Source: Burkholderiaceae bacterium (lineage in GTDB: Bacteria > Pseudomonadota > Gammaproteobacteria > Burkholderiales > Burkholderiaceae). Taken from it: a stretch of 9,076 nucleotides of DNA. The stretch's first letter is position 1; each line of letters starts with the position of its first letter. This document shows positions 1 to 7,312 of the stretch, in pieces. The position numbers and the translations under genes are program-made. The stretch lies in assembly GCA_025057735.1 (NCBI GenBank), contig JANWUU010000397.1, positions 1 through 9,076 of the forward strand, read 5' to 3'. Under the pieces are notes generated by a model. The model was not told where the DNA came from and did not search any database. It saw only the letters and a list, made by a program, of their open reading frames with translations.

Positions 1-669
1 CATGCGCGCGTAGTCGGCCTGCGTCAGCGCCGAGATCGCGTTGTAGGCGCAGTTGACCGCCAGCTTGCGCCACAGCTCCAGGCGCATGTCCTGCGCGATG
101 CGCACGGCAAAACCGGCCGCCGTGAACAGCGCCGCCAAGGCAGCCGCCGTTGCCGCAGTCCCCGCCGCCGGCGCCGGCTCGACCGCGCCGAGCACCAGCC
201 CATCGCCGCCGGCGTGCCGCACGCAGCCAGGCGCAACCTGCTCCACCGCTGCGTACACGGCGCCAGCAAAAATGGTCCGCTTTAAATGCCGCGCCAGGAT
301 CTCCGCGCCCTGCAGGCCGTTTTGCAGCGTCAACACGGTGGCGGTCGCCGGCAGCCGCGGCGCAAGCGCCTGCGCGACCTGCTGGCTGTCATAGGCCTTC
401 ACGCAGATCAGCACGAGGTCGGCGGCGTCGGCGGCGGTAAGATCGGCACGGGCCGTCACGCGCTCGACCTGTACGCTGGCCGCAGTGTGCACCTGCTGAC
501 CGTCGCTCGCGATCGCAGCCACCTGCGCCGGGCGGCCGACCAGCACGACGCGTGCGCCGGCGCGCGTCAGGCGCGCGGCGACGAAGCCGCCGACGGCACC
601 AGCGCCGATGACGGCAATTGAGCCGAAGCGTGCGACGCGCTGGCCGCTGTGTTCAGCTGATGCCTGCAT
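1..669 (-). CDS. panE: 2-dehydropantoate 2-reductase (ketopantoate reductase), C-terminus beyond window
   Basis: The enzyme reduces 2-dehydropantoate to pantoate with NADPH in the cytoplasm, a step toward pantothenate and CoA. The visible 223 residues have no stop and run off the left edge; the family is usually about 290-330 residues. A Rossmann dinucleotide motif, VIGAGAVGG, lies at residues 20-28, followed by VKAYD (90-94), LQNG (115-118) and the family signature LWRKLAVNCAYNAISAL (199-215). By family knowledge K91, N117, K202 and N206 are substrate or catalytic positions; the late catalytic Glu would lie outside the window. The ATG at 669 gives 18 residues before the beta strand, longer than usual, and has no ribosome site. 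An in-frame ATG at 717 would add 16 residues, but that stretch is a hairpin plus T-run. Other members of this ApbA/PanE family act on other 2-keto acids, so the pantoate role is likely rather than certain. Confidence 0.85.
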   Translation of the reverse strand, partial: MQASAEHSGQRVARFGSIAVIGAGAVGGFVAARLTRAGARVVLVGRPAQVAAIASDGQQVHTAASVQVERVTARADLTAADAADLVLICVKAYDSQQVAQALAPRLPATATVLTLQNGLQGAEILARHLKRTIFAGAVYAAVEQVAPGCVRHAGGDGLVLGAVEPAPAAGTAATAAALAALFTAAGFAVRIAQDMRLELWRKLAVNCAYNAISALTQADYARM

Positions 670-679
670 CGCTGCAAGT

Positions 680-703
680 AAAAAATGGGCGCACGATTGC
701 GCC
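680..703 (-). terminator. Hairpin plus T6, candidate intrinsic terminator or attenuator
   Basis: Read on the minus strand, GGCGCA, loop ATCG and TGCGCC form a perfect 6-bp GC-rich stem. CA and then six T's follow (685-680). This is the only hairpin plus T-run I found in this GC-rich window. It lies about 75 bases after the stop of the NUDIX/MBL gene, so it could end that transcript. It also sits only 10 bases before the panE ATG, which leaves no room for a separate panE promoter after it, so it may instead act as an attenuator in the panE leader. Seen by eye; folding energy not computed. Confidence 0.55.
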
Positions 704-727
704 ACTACTTTGTGCATCTGACCGGGC

Positions 728-742
728 CAAGTAATGCCTCCT
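728..742 (-). promoter_or_regulatory. Strong Shine-Dalgarno with a TTG start of a 25-codon leader frame ahead of panE
   Basis: AGGAGG at 742-737 is the strongest ribosome-binding sequence in the left half. Six bases later comes TTG (730-728). It opens a frame of 25 sense codons that crosses the hairpin/T-run and stops at TGA 655-653, 17 bases inside panE. The nearest ATG in the panE frame (717) is 19 bases from AGGAGG, too far for ordinary initiation. The site may drive a short leader peptide coupled to panE, or may be a remnant. The peptide resembles nothing I know. Confidence 0.3.
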
Positions 743-776
743 GTCGAGTCTTACGTGGCGTCAACCCAGCGCCTGC

Positions 777-2465
777 TCAGGGCGCATGACCGAACCACCG
801 ATCGCCGACCCGCGCCGCTCGTCCTTCGTTGGCGAGCTTGATCAGGTGCGCGGTCAGCGAGCGACGCGCCACCGGCAGAAGGACGGGCGGCGTCTCGGCG
901 TAAACCTCGGCCAGCAGCTCCTCGACGCTGGCGCAGCCGCGCCTCTCCAGCGCCTGCAGCACGCGCGCCTCGCGCGCCAGCCGGTGCGCGATCAACCGTT
1001 CGATCGCCGCGCGCGGCTGCGGGATCAGAAAGCCGTGTCCCGGCGCCAGCCACTCCAGATCCTCCGCCAGCAATGCGCGCAGCGACGCAAGATAGGCCGC
1101 CATGTCGCCATCGGGCGGATTGATCACCACCGTGGAGCCCTGCATCACGTGGTCGCCAGTAAACAGCGTCTTTTCCTCCTCCAGCAGGTAGCACAGATGG
1201 TTAGAGGCATGGCCCGGTGTGTGGATCACGCGCAGCGTGGTCTGCGCGCCCAGAGGCAGCCGTTCGCCGTGCGCCAGTTCGCGGTCCGGAATGAAACGGC
1301 AGTCCTGCCACTCTTCGTGCCGCGGCCGCATGCCAAGCAGCAGCGCGCCGGTACGCGCCTTCAAAGCTGCTGCGAGTGGTGAATGATCCTTGTGGGTATG
1401 GGTGACGAGGATCCAACGTACCGGCCCCGGCGCAGCCGCGACGATAGCCTCAAGATGCGCCGGGTCCTCAGGCCCTGGGTCGATGAGCGCCCAGCCTTCG
1501 CCGTGGGGATCGCCGACGAAGTACGAATTGGTACCCGGCCCGGTCATCAGGTTGCCGTTCGGTGCTGTCACGCGCACGATGCGCTCCGAAAGCCGCACCG
1601 CCCGCCCCGGCGCCAGATCGCAGTACGCGATGCCCCGTCCGTCCGGATCGATCCGCCCGATTTCGGCATAGGCAGGGTGGTCGGGCATCACCGGCTGCAG
1701 CCCTTCGGGACCGACCGCGATGCGCGGTTCGATGACCGCGATCTCGCGCAGCGCCTGCGCGTGCGCGACGCATTCGCGCGCGGTCGCGAACGTGGCGAGT
1801 GCCGCTAGGGTGTGCTGCGTGGCGTTGGGCAGGCGCCCCGGCAACGCGCCCGCCAGCGCATCGCGTGGCCGGATCCAGCGGTGCTCGACGGTCTCCACAC
1901 CGTCGATCGAGACCTGCTGGCCCTCCGGCACCATGGCGACGAAGAATCGGGTATCGAAACGCTTCGGCAACCCGCGCGGGGTGATCCAGTGGCTGTGGTA
2001 GGCGAGCCGATCGGCCGCCAGCCACAGGCCATACCGGGCACAGAAGTCCGCGAAGCTAAGCTCGCCGCGCCGCAGTGACGCCCGCACGCGCTGCGCCTCC
2101 TCGGCCGCGAGCGCCGGCCCCGGAACGGCGGTGCCGTCGGCGCCGCAGACGAACAGCAGGCCGGCCTCCTCGAAGCACTCGCGGATCGCGGCGACGTAGT
2201 AGTCGAGCCCGCCGGCCTGCAGGCCGAGCCGGGCGCTCGCCGCGCCGTCGTCCAGACCGCGGCAGTGCGCGTGCACGGCCCGATCGGCGGCATCGAGCGT
2301 GCCGCCCGGAAACACGTAGGCGCCGCTCGAGCGGTCATTGGCGCGCTCCGCGCGCCGCAGCAGCAGCACCTCCATGCCCTGCGCTCCGTCGCGCAGAACC
2401 ATCACCGTCGCCGCCGGCCGCGGCGCGGCCACCGGCGCGGGCTCCGAACGTGGCGAAGCGTCCAT
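777..2465 (-). CDS. NUDIX hydrolase (NUDT19/RP2-like) fused to a LACTB2-like metallo-beta-lactamase-fold hydrolase
   Basis: This is a 562-residue two-domain enzyme, probably cytoplasmic (no signal peptide). Residues about 18-230 are a NUDIX domain: VFPGGTLDAAD at 51-61, then a long insert, then RECFEEAGLLF (95-105), which fits the REUXEEXGU part of the NUDIX box. A split box of this sort is typical of the NUDT19/RP2 group, whose studied members cleave CoA or acyl-CoA. Residues about 295-562 are an MBL-fold domain with the zinc ligands THTHKDH (355-361), HTPGHASNH (415-423), TGDH (436-439) and PGHG (475-478), followed by the helical tail seen in LACTB2-like proteins. The substrate of the MBL half is unknown; LACTB2 itself is a ribonuclease and relatives hydrolyse thioesters or glutathione esters. 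The ATG at 2465 has GGGGAG nine bases upstream. The gene diverges from malonyl-CoA decarboxylase and lies upstream of panE on the same strand. Domain calls are firm, substrates are inference. Confidence 0.88.
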   Translation of the reverse strand: MDASPRSEPAPVAAPRPAATVMVLRDGAQGMEVLLLRRAERANDRSSGAYVFPGGTLDAADRAVHAHCRGLDDGAASARLGLQAGGLDYYVAAIRECFEEAGLLFVCGADGTAVPGPALAAEEAQRVRASLRRGELSFADFCARYGLWLAADRLAYHSHWITPRGLPKRFDTRFFVAMVPEGQQVSIDGVETVEHRWIRPRDALAGALPGRLPNATQHTLAALATFATARECVAHAQALREIAVIEPRIAVGPEGLQPVMPDHPAYAEIGRIDPDGRGIAYCDLAPGRAVRLSERIVRVTAPNGNLMTGPGTNSYFVGDPHGEGWALIDPGPEDPAHLEAIVAAAPGPVRWILVTHTHKDHSPLAAALKARTGALLLGMRPRHEEWQDCRFIPDRELAHGERLPLGAQTTLRVIHTPGHASNHLCYLLEEEKTLFTGDHVMQGSTVVINPPDGDMAAYLASLRALLAEDLEWLAPGHGFLIPQPRAAIERLIAHRLAREARVLQALERRGCASVEELLAEVYAETPPVLLPVARRSLTAHLIKLANEGRAARVGDRWFGHAP

Positions 2466-2479
2466 CGCTATAGACTCCC

Positions 2480-2502
2480 CGCTGTCGCGACGTGCGACAG
2501 CG
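2480..2502. repeat. Perfect 9-bp inverted repeat between divergent genes (candidate operator or 5' UTR hairpin)
   Basis: CGCTGTCGC and GCGACAGCG flank a 5-base centre, GACGT. The repeat lies in the 84-base gap between the divergent NUDIX/MBL and malonyl-CoA decarboxylase genes, 14 bases before the first start and 47 before the second. On the NUDIX/MBL transcript it directly touches the GGGGAG ribosome site (sharing base 2480). It could be a two-sided operator or an RNA hairpin limiting translation. The regulator is not in the window. I see no clear -35/-10 pair in this gap on either strand. Confidence 0.5.
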
Positions 2503-2549
2503 CCTCCAGAGCATACGCGGCGCGCCCGGCAGCGCGCCGCCCCGATCCG

Positions 2550-3899
2550 ATGCAGGACGAAGCGAAACCCACCGCAGCCGCGCGCGCCGGCGTGCTGGGC
2601 AGCTTTCTCGGCTGGGCGTCGCGTGCGCGCCGCCGCGATCTAATCGCGCAGGCGCGCGCGCTGCTTTCCGAGCGCGGCGAGGCCTCCGGCACGGCGCTCG
2701 CGGCCGAACTGCTGGCGGGCTACGAGGCGCTGGACGCCGCGCAGCGGCTCGGGTTTCTGAAGCGGCTGGCGCTCGAGTTCGGCGCCGACCGCGAGCGGCT
2801 GCAGCGGGCGCTGGCACGTTACCGCGAGGACGCCTCGCCGCGGCACGAGATGGCGCTGCACGCCGCCGCCGAACCGCTGCGGCAGGAACTCATCCGGCGC
2901 CTGAACAGGGCCCCGGGCGGCACGGGCCGGCTGCTGGCGATGCGCGCCGACCTGCTGCGGGCGCTCGACCGCGAGCCCGACCTTGCGTTGCTGGATGCGG
3001 ATTTCCGGCACCTGTTCACCTCCTGGTTCAATCCGGGCTTCCTGGTGCTGAAGCGCATCGACTGGGACACGCCGGCGCTGATCCTGGAAAAGATCATCCG
3101 CTACGAGGCGGTGCACGAGATCACCAGCTGGGACGATCTGCGTCGGCGCATCGACCCGGAGGACCGCCGCTGCTTCGCGTTCTTCCATCCGGTGGTGGCC
3201 GGCGAGCCGCTGATCTTCGTCGAGGTCGCGCTGACCACCGAGATGCCGGCGGCGATCGCGCCGCTGCTCGCCACGGAGCGCCGGCCGCTGCCCGCAAAGC
3301 GGGCGACGACCGCCGTTTTCTACTCGATCTCCAACTGCCAGCTCGGCCTGCGCGGCGTGCCGCTGGGCAACTTCCTGATCAAGCGTGTGGTGGAGGAACT
3401 GAAGCGGGACCTGCCCAATTTGCGCCAGTTCGTCACGCTGTCGCCGGTGCCCGAGTTCATGGCGTGGCTGGCGCGGCAGCGCCATGATGCCGGCGCGACG
3501 GCGCTGCCAGCATCGGACCGGACGCTGCTCGCCGCGCTCGATGCCGCCGGCGCCTGGCACCGCGACCCGGCGCTAGCGCGGCGCCTGCGGCCGTTGCTGA
3601 CGGCGGCGATCGCCGAATACCTGCTACGCGCGCGCGACGGCAGCGGCCGGGTGCCGGATCCGGTCGCCCGCTTCCACCTGAACAACGGCGCGCGCCTGGA
3701 GCGCGTCAACTGGCTGGCCGATCCCTCGCCCAAAGGCATGGCGCAGGCCGCTGGCTTCATGGTCAATTACCTGTACGACCTGCGCCAGATCGAGGTCAAC
3801 CACGAGCGTTTCGTCAAGGACGGCACCGTCGCCGCCGCGCGCGCGGTACAGCGCCTGCTGCCGCCGAAGTCCCCGGCGCCGCCAGCGAGCCGAGGGTAA
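2550..3899 (+). CDS. Malonyl-CoA decarboxylase
   Basis: The enzyme converts malonyl-CoA to acetyl-CoA and CO2 in the cytoplasm, for malonate use or malonyl-CoA control. The protein has 449 residues, normal for bacterial members. The N-terminal half (about 10-165) is helical, as in the MCD N-terminal domain. The C-terminal catalytic domain (about 165-440) shows FFHPVVAGEPLIFVEVAL (211-228), FYSISNCQLGLRGVPLG (257-273), FLIKRVVEEL (275-284) and FHLNNGARLERVNWLADPS (375-393). The Ser in YSIS and H376 in FHLNNG match the catalytic Ser/His region known from the human enzyme. The open frame continues 95 codons upstream, but that part overlaps the NUDIX gene antisense and reads as low-complexity Arg/Ala, so I take the ATG at 2550, where conserved sequence begins. 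That ATG has no visible ribosome site. No malonyl-CoA synthetase or malonate transporter adjoins it, unlike mat operons. It ends 28 bases from the convergent hutF. Confidence 0.95.
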   Translation: MQDEAKPTAAARAGVLGSFLGWASRARRRDLIAQARALLSERGEASGTALAAELLAGYEALDAAQRLGFLKRLALEFGADRERLQRALARYREDASPRHEMALHAAAEPLRQELIRRLNRAPGGTGRLLAMRADLLRALDREPDLALLDADFRHLFTSWFNPGFLVLKRIDWDTPALILEKIIRYEAVHEITSWDDLRRRIDPEDRRCFAFFHPVVAGEPLIFVEVALTTEMPAAIAPLLATERRPLPAKRATTAVFYSISNCQLGLRGVPLGNFLIKRVVEELKRDLPNLRQFVTLSPVPEFMAWLARQRHDAGATALPASDRTLLAALDAAGAWHRDPALARRLRPLLTAAIAEYLLRARDGSGRVPDPVARFHLNNGARLERVNWLADPSPKGMAQAAGFMVNYLYDLRQIEVNHERFVKDGTVAAARAVQRLLPPKSPAPPASRG

Positions 3900-3927
3900 G
3901 CGGATCGCTGCGCCGGGCGCTCGCGGC

Positions 3928-5316
3928 TCAGTCCGCGCCGCCGGCCCACAGCCGTTGCATGACGCGCGCGAAACGCTGCGCGATCGCCGGCGCGGCCGCA
4001 TGCGCGCCGTCGCGGATCACGAAGCGGCCCGCCACCAGCACATGGCGCCAGGGGCGCGTCGGGCTGCTGAAGACGAGCGTATCGAGCAGCCGTGCGGGCG
4101 GCACACCGGCCAGCGCATCGTCGGCCATGTCCACCACCAGCGCGTCGGCGCGCGCGCCGGCCACTAGCCCCCAGCGGCGCTCGCCCGCCGCAGCCGCCCC
4201 GCCCGCCACCGCCTGCGCGAACAGCCGCTGCGCCGTGGCAGCTTCACCCGCCTGCGGCGCCGCCGCCACGTTGCGCCGGCGCAGCGTCAGCCGCTGCCCG
4301 TATTCGAGCAGCCGCAGCTCCTCGCGCCAGTCGCGCGTGACGTGGCTGTCGGATCCGATCGCCAGCGGCACGCCGGCGGCGAGCCAGGCGGGCAGATCGG
4401 GGATGCCGTCGCCGAGGTTCGCCTCGGTGCTCGGGCACAGCACCACGGCGGCGCCGCCTGCGGCCACCGCATCGACCTCGGCGCGCGTCGCATGCGTGGC
4501 GTGCACCAGTTGCCAGCGCGCGTCCAGCCAGCGCCGGTCCGCCAGCCACTGAAGCGGGCGGGCGCCGGTGGCGGCGAGGCAGTCCTCGACCTCCGCCGCC
4601 TGCTCGGCGACATGGATGTGGATCGGACCGGGATCGTCCTGCGCCAACTGCCGCAGCGCCGCGATCGATTCCGGCCGTGCGGCGCGCAGCGAGTGCACCG
4701 CCACCCCGGCGTTCACGAGCGGCCGTCGCGCGGCCTCGATCGCGGCGCGGGCCGCCCACACGCCCGGCGCATCGAGCGCGAAGCGACACTGCTCCGCGCG
4801 CAGCGCCGCCTGCGCGAAACCCGCGCGCTCGTACAGCACCGGCAGGATCGTCAGCCCGATGCCCGCCTCGGCGGCCGCATCCGCCAGCGCCCAGGACAGC
4901 GCGAGCGGATCCCGGTACGGACGGCCATCGCGGTCGTGCTGCAGGTAGTGGAACTCGCACACCTGCGTGTAGCCGCCGCGTAGCAGTTCCACGAAAAGCT
5001 GCGCGGCGATCGCGCGCAGATCCTCCGCCGTGATGCGCTGCGCGACGGCGTACATGCGCTCGCGCCAGGACCAGAAATCGTCGTGCTCGGCCGCGCGCCG
5101 CTCCGCCAGACCGGCGAAGGCGCGCTGGAAGGCATGGCTATGGGCGTCCACCAGCGACGGCAGCAGCGCGCCGTCGAGCACGGTCGCGCCGGCGGGCGGG
5201 GTGGCAACGTCCGGCACGACCTCCTGCCAGCGGCCGCCGGCGATCGCAAGCAGCACGCGCTCGCGCCAGCCCTGCGGCAGCCAGGCGCGCGGCGCCCACA
5301 GCAGCGCGTCAGGCAT
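3928..5316 (-). CDS. hutF: Formimidoylglutamate deiminase
   Basis: The enzyme converts N-formimino-L-glutamate to N-formyl-L-glutamate and ammonia, step four of the five-step histidine pathway. It is a 462-residue amidohydrolase-superfamily TIM-barrel enzyme, close to the usual 450-460. Metal and active-site motifs are [13 protein letters not shown] (57-69), with the HxH pair H59/H61; PIHIHVAEQ (231-239); VHATH (271-275); [16 protein letters not shown] (294-309); and [19 protein letters not shown] (321-339), whose D323 is the expected metal or acid residue. These separate HutF from guanine deaminase and other relatives. The ATG at 5316 has GGAGG four bases upstream and overlaps the hutG stop by 8 bases, so translation is probably coupled. 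The frame stays open 45 codons upstream inside hutG without similarity and is rejected. It is the last gene of the hutC-I-G-F operon. No terminator is evident after it. Confidence 0.95.
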   Translation of the reverse strand: MPDALLWAPRAWLPQGWRERVLLAIAGGRWQEVVPDVATPPAGATVLDGALLPSLVDAHSHAFQRAFAGLAERRAAEHDDFWSWRERMYAVAQRITAEDLRAIAAQLFVELLRGGYTQVCEFHYLQHDRDGRPYRDPLALSWALADAAAEAGIGLTILPVLYERAGFAQAALRAEQCRFALDAPGVWAARAAIEAARRPLVNAGVAVHSLRAARPESIAALRQLAQDDPGPIHIHVAEQAAEVEDCLAATGARPLQWLADRRWLDARWQLVHATHATRAEVDAVAAGGAAVVLCPSTEANLGDGIPDLPAWLAAGVPLAIGSDSHVTRDWREELRLLEYGQRLTLRRRNVAAAPQAGEAATAQRLFAQAVAGGAAAAGERRWGLVAGARADALVVDMADDALAGVPPARLLDTLVFSSPTRPWRHVLVAGRFVIRDGAHAAAPAIAQRFARVMQRLWAGGAD

Positions 5317-6109
5317 CCGGCCTCCAGGCGAGCGCGGTCTGCAGCAGCGCGCGCAGCACCGGCTCGATCTGCGCGGCGCGCGCCGGATCGACCGCATACG
5401 GCGGCCGCTCCTCCATGTAGCAGGACCAGCACATCTCCAGCTGCACCGCATGCACGCCCTCGGCCGGGCGGCCGTAGCGGCGCGTGATGTAGCCGCCCTT
5501 GAAGCGGCCGTCCACCACGTGCGTGAAGCGCGTCTGCCGCGCCAGCGCGCGCGCCAGCGCGTCGCGCAACGAGGGCGCGCAGCTCGCGCCGCCGGCGGTG
5601 CCGAGGTTCAGGTCCGGCAGACGGCCCTCGAACAGCCACGGCAACTGCGAGCGGATGCTGTGGCCGTCCCACAGCAGCGCGTAGCCGTGCTGCGCCCGGA
5701 TGCGGGCGAGTTCCGCGGCGAGCGCTTCGTGATAGGGCTGCCAGTACAACGCGCGCCGGCGCTCGATCTCGGCGGCGTCCGGTGCGCCGCCCTCGCGATA
5801 CAGCGGCAGCCCGGCGAACGAGCGCGTCGGTACGAGTTCCGTGTTGTTCGCGCCCGGATACAGCGGCGCGTTCTCCGGCGGCCGGTTCAGGTCGATCACA
5901 TAACGGGAAAGGCGCGCCACGATCAGGCTCGCGCCGAGCTCGCGCGCGAACGCATACAGCCGGTCCACGTGCCAGTCGGTGTCCTCCAGCGCCAGCGCGC
6001 GCTCCGCGAACGCCGCCCGCAGCGCCGCCGGGATCGCGGTGCCCGCGTGCGGCACGCTGACCAGCAGCGGCGCGCTGCCCCGGTGCAGGGTGAAGACGGC
6101 TTCGCTCAT
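5309..6109 (-). CDS. hutG: N-formylglutamate deformylase (N-formylglutamate amidohydrolase)
   Basis: The enzyme hydrolyses N-formyl-L-glutamate to L-glutamate and formate, the last histidine-utilisation step. The product has 266 residues, the normal length. Conserved blocks are SVPHAG (18-23), [10 protein letters not shown] (43-52), [12 protein letters not shown] (67-78), WDGHSIRS (147-154), DLNLGT (166-171), [13 protein letters not shown] (201-213) and [12 protein letters not shown] (221-232), as expected for the FGase family. The ATG at 6109 overlaps the hutI stop in an ATGA, and no good ribosome site precedes it, so it probably depends on translation coming through hutI. The gene overlaps hutF by 8 bases. 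The hutG frame stays open far into hutI, since it is the same frame as the 5' part of hutI; the upstream part is not hutG. Being next to hutF rather than a formiminoglutamase, this HutG is the deformylase, not the arginase-like enzyme sometimes given the same symbol. Confidence 0.95.
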   Translation of the reverse strand: MSEAVFTLHRGSAPLLVSVPHAGTAIPAALRAAFAERALALEDTDWHVDRLYAFARELGASLIVARLSRYVIDLNRPPENAPLYPGANNTELVPTRSFAGLPLYREGGAPDAAEIERRRALYWQPYHEALAAELARIRAQHGYALLWDGHSIRSQLPWLFEGRLPDLNLGTAGGASCAPSLRDALARALARQTRFTHVVDGRFKGGYITRRYGRPAEGVHAVQLEMCWSCYMEERPPYAVDPARAAQIEPVLRALLQTALAWRPDA

Positions 6110-7312
6110 GGCCGCACCGGCTGGCCGCCGAAGACCGTGCCGCGGCACAGGCTGCGGCCGAACCAGTAGGCGAGCTCGTTCGGATGCTCGGCGTCCCAGA
6201 GCGCGAGATCGGCGCGCTGGCCGGGCGCCAGTTGCCCGCGGTCGCGCAGGCCGAGCGCCCGGGCGCCGCCGACCGTCATGCCGCGCAGCGCTTCCTCGGG
6301 CGTCAGGCCGAACAGCGTGCAGGCCATGTTCAGCATCAGCAGCGGCGACAGCGTGGGCGAGGAGCCCGGATTGTGATCGGTCGCCAGCGCGATCGGCACG
6401 CCGGCGGCGCGCAGCGCCGCCACCGGCGGCAGTGTCTTCTCGCGCAGGAAGTAAAACGCGCCCGGCAGCAGGACCGCGACCGTGCCGGCGCGGGCCATCG
6501 CCTGCACGCCGTCCGCGCTCAGGTACTCCAGGTGGTCGCAGGACAGCGCGCCGAACTCGGCGGCGAGCCGCGCGCCGCCCTGATCGCTCAACTGCTCGGC
6601 GTGCAGCTTCACCGGCAACCCGAGTTTCCGCGCCGCCTCGAACACGCGGCGCGTCTGCGCCGGCGTGAAGGCGATGCGCTCGCAGAAGGCGTCGACCGCA
6701 TCGACCAGTCCCTGCGCGTGCAGCGGCGGCAGCCAGGCGCACACGGCATCGATGTAATCGTCGGCGCGGCCCGCGAATTCGGGCGGCACGGCATGGGCGC
6801 CGAGATAGGTCGTCGCGACCGCCAGCGGCAGCTCGCGACCGAGCCGGCGCGCCACGCGCAGGCAGCGCGCCTCGGTCTCCGCCTCCAGTCCGTAACCGGA
6901 CTTGACCTCCAGCGTGGTCACCCCCTCGGCCATCAGCGCGCGCCCGCGCCGCCGCGGCGGCGAACAGCGCCTCCTCACCCGCGGCGCGCGTGGCGGCGAC
7001 GGTGGCCACGATGCCGCCGCCGGCGCGCGCGATCTCCTCGTAGCGGGCGCCCTGCAGCCGGCGCTCGAACTCGCCGGCGCGTTAGCCGCCGTAGACGAGG
7101 TGCGTGTGGCAGTCCACCAGCGCCGGCGTGAGCAGCGCGCCGTCGAGGTCATGCTCGGCCTCGACGGTGAGCCCCTGCGGCAGATCGCGCTCGGCGCCGA
7201 CCCAGGCGATGCGCTCGCCCTCGGCCAGCAGCGCGCCGCGCTCGATCAGCCCCCAGCCCTGCGCGCCGGCCAGCGTGACCAGCCGCGCATTGCGCCACAG
7301 CGTGCGCCTCAT
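6106..7312 (-). pseudogene. hutI: Imidazolonepropionase, interrupted by an in-frame stop and a frameshift
   Basis: The intact enzyme hydrolyses 4-imidazolone-5-propanoate to N-formimino-L-glutamate. Part one runs from the ATG at 7312 (AAGGA 11 bases upstream, ATGA overlap with hutC) for 76 residues to [11 protein letters not shown], where H69 and H71 are metal ligands, then meets TAA at 7084-7082. The same frame continues with good similarity ([23 protein letters not shown] follows) to about 6940. From there the conserved protein continues in another frame: [17 protein letters not shown], then [31 protein letters not shown] and [11 protein letters not shown], to the stop at 6106. The span is 1207 bases. 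Restoring two bases gives 403 codons (402 residues plus stop), the usual HutI length, so a 2-base loss in the GC-repeat tract at about 6934-6950 fits best. Everything outside the two lesions looks intact, so this is a recent pseudogene or sequence error. Confidence 0.9.

Noticed and set aside
2265..2549. A 95-residue N-terminal extension of malonyl-CoA decarboxylase
   Set aside because: It is antisense to the NUDIX domain, rich in Arg/Ala/His with no family similarity; the protein from 2550 already has normal length.
3885..3930. A shared terminator between convergent malonyl-CoA decarboxylase and hutF
   Set aside because: Only a 7-bp arm pair with a 2-base bulge and a loop of about 27 bases is visible, with no T-run on either strand.
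6934..6950. Programmed frameshifting in hutI
   Set aside because: There is no slippery heptamer, and a separate in-frame TAA upstream would still block the protein; programmed shifts are not known to me for HutI.
5309..7009. A 566-codon minus-strand open frame that appears to fuse part of hutI to hutG
   Set aside because: The first third reads as HutI only to about 6940, the middle is out-of-frame hutI, and the last part is normal HutG from 6109. High GC simply leaves the frame without stops.
5030..7131. Long plus-strand open frames opposite hutF, hutG and hutI
   Set aside because: They are Arg/Ala-rich shadows of clearly recognised minus-strand genes, with no family motifs.
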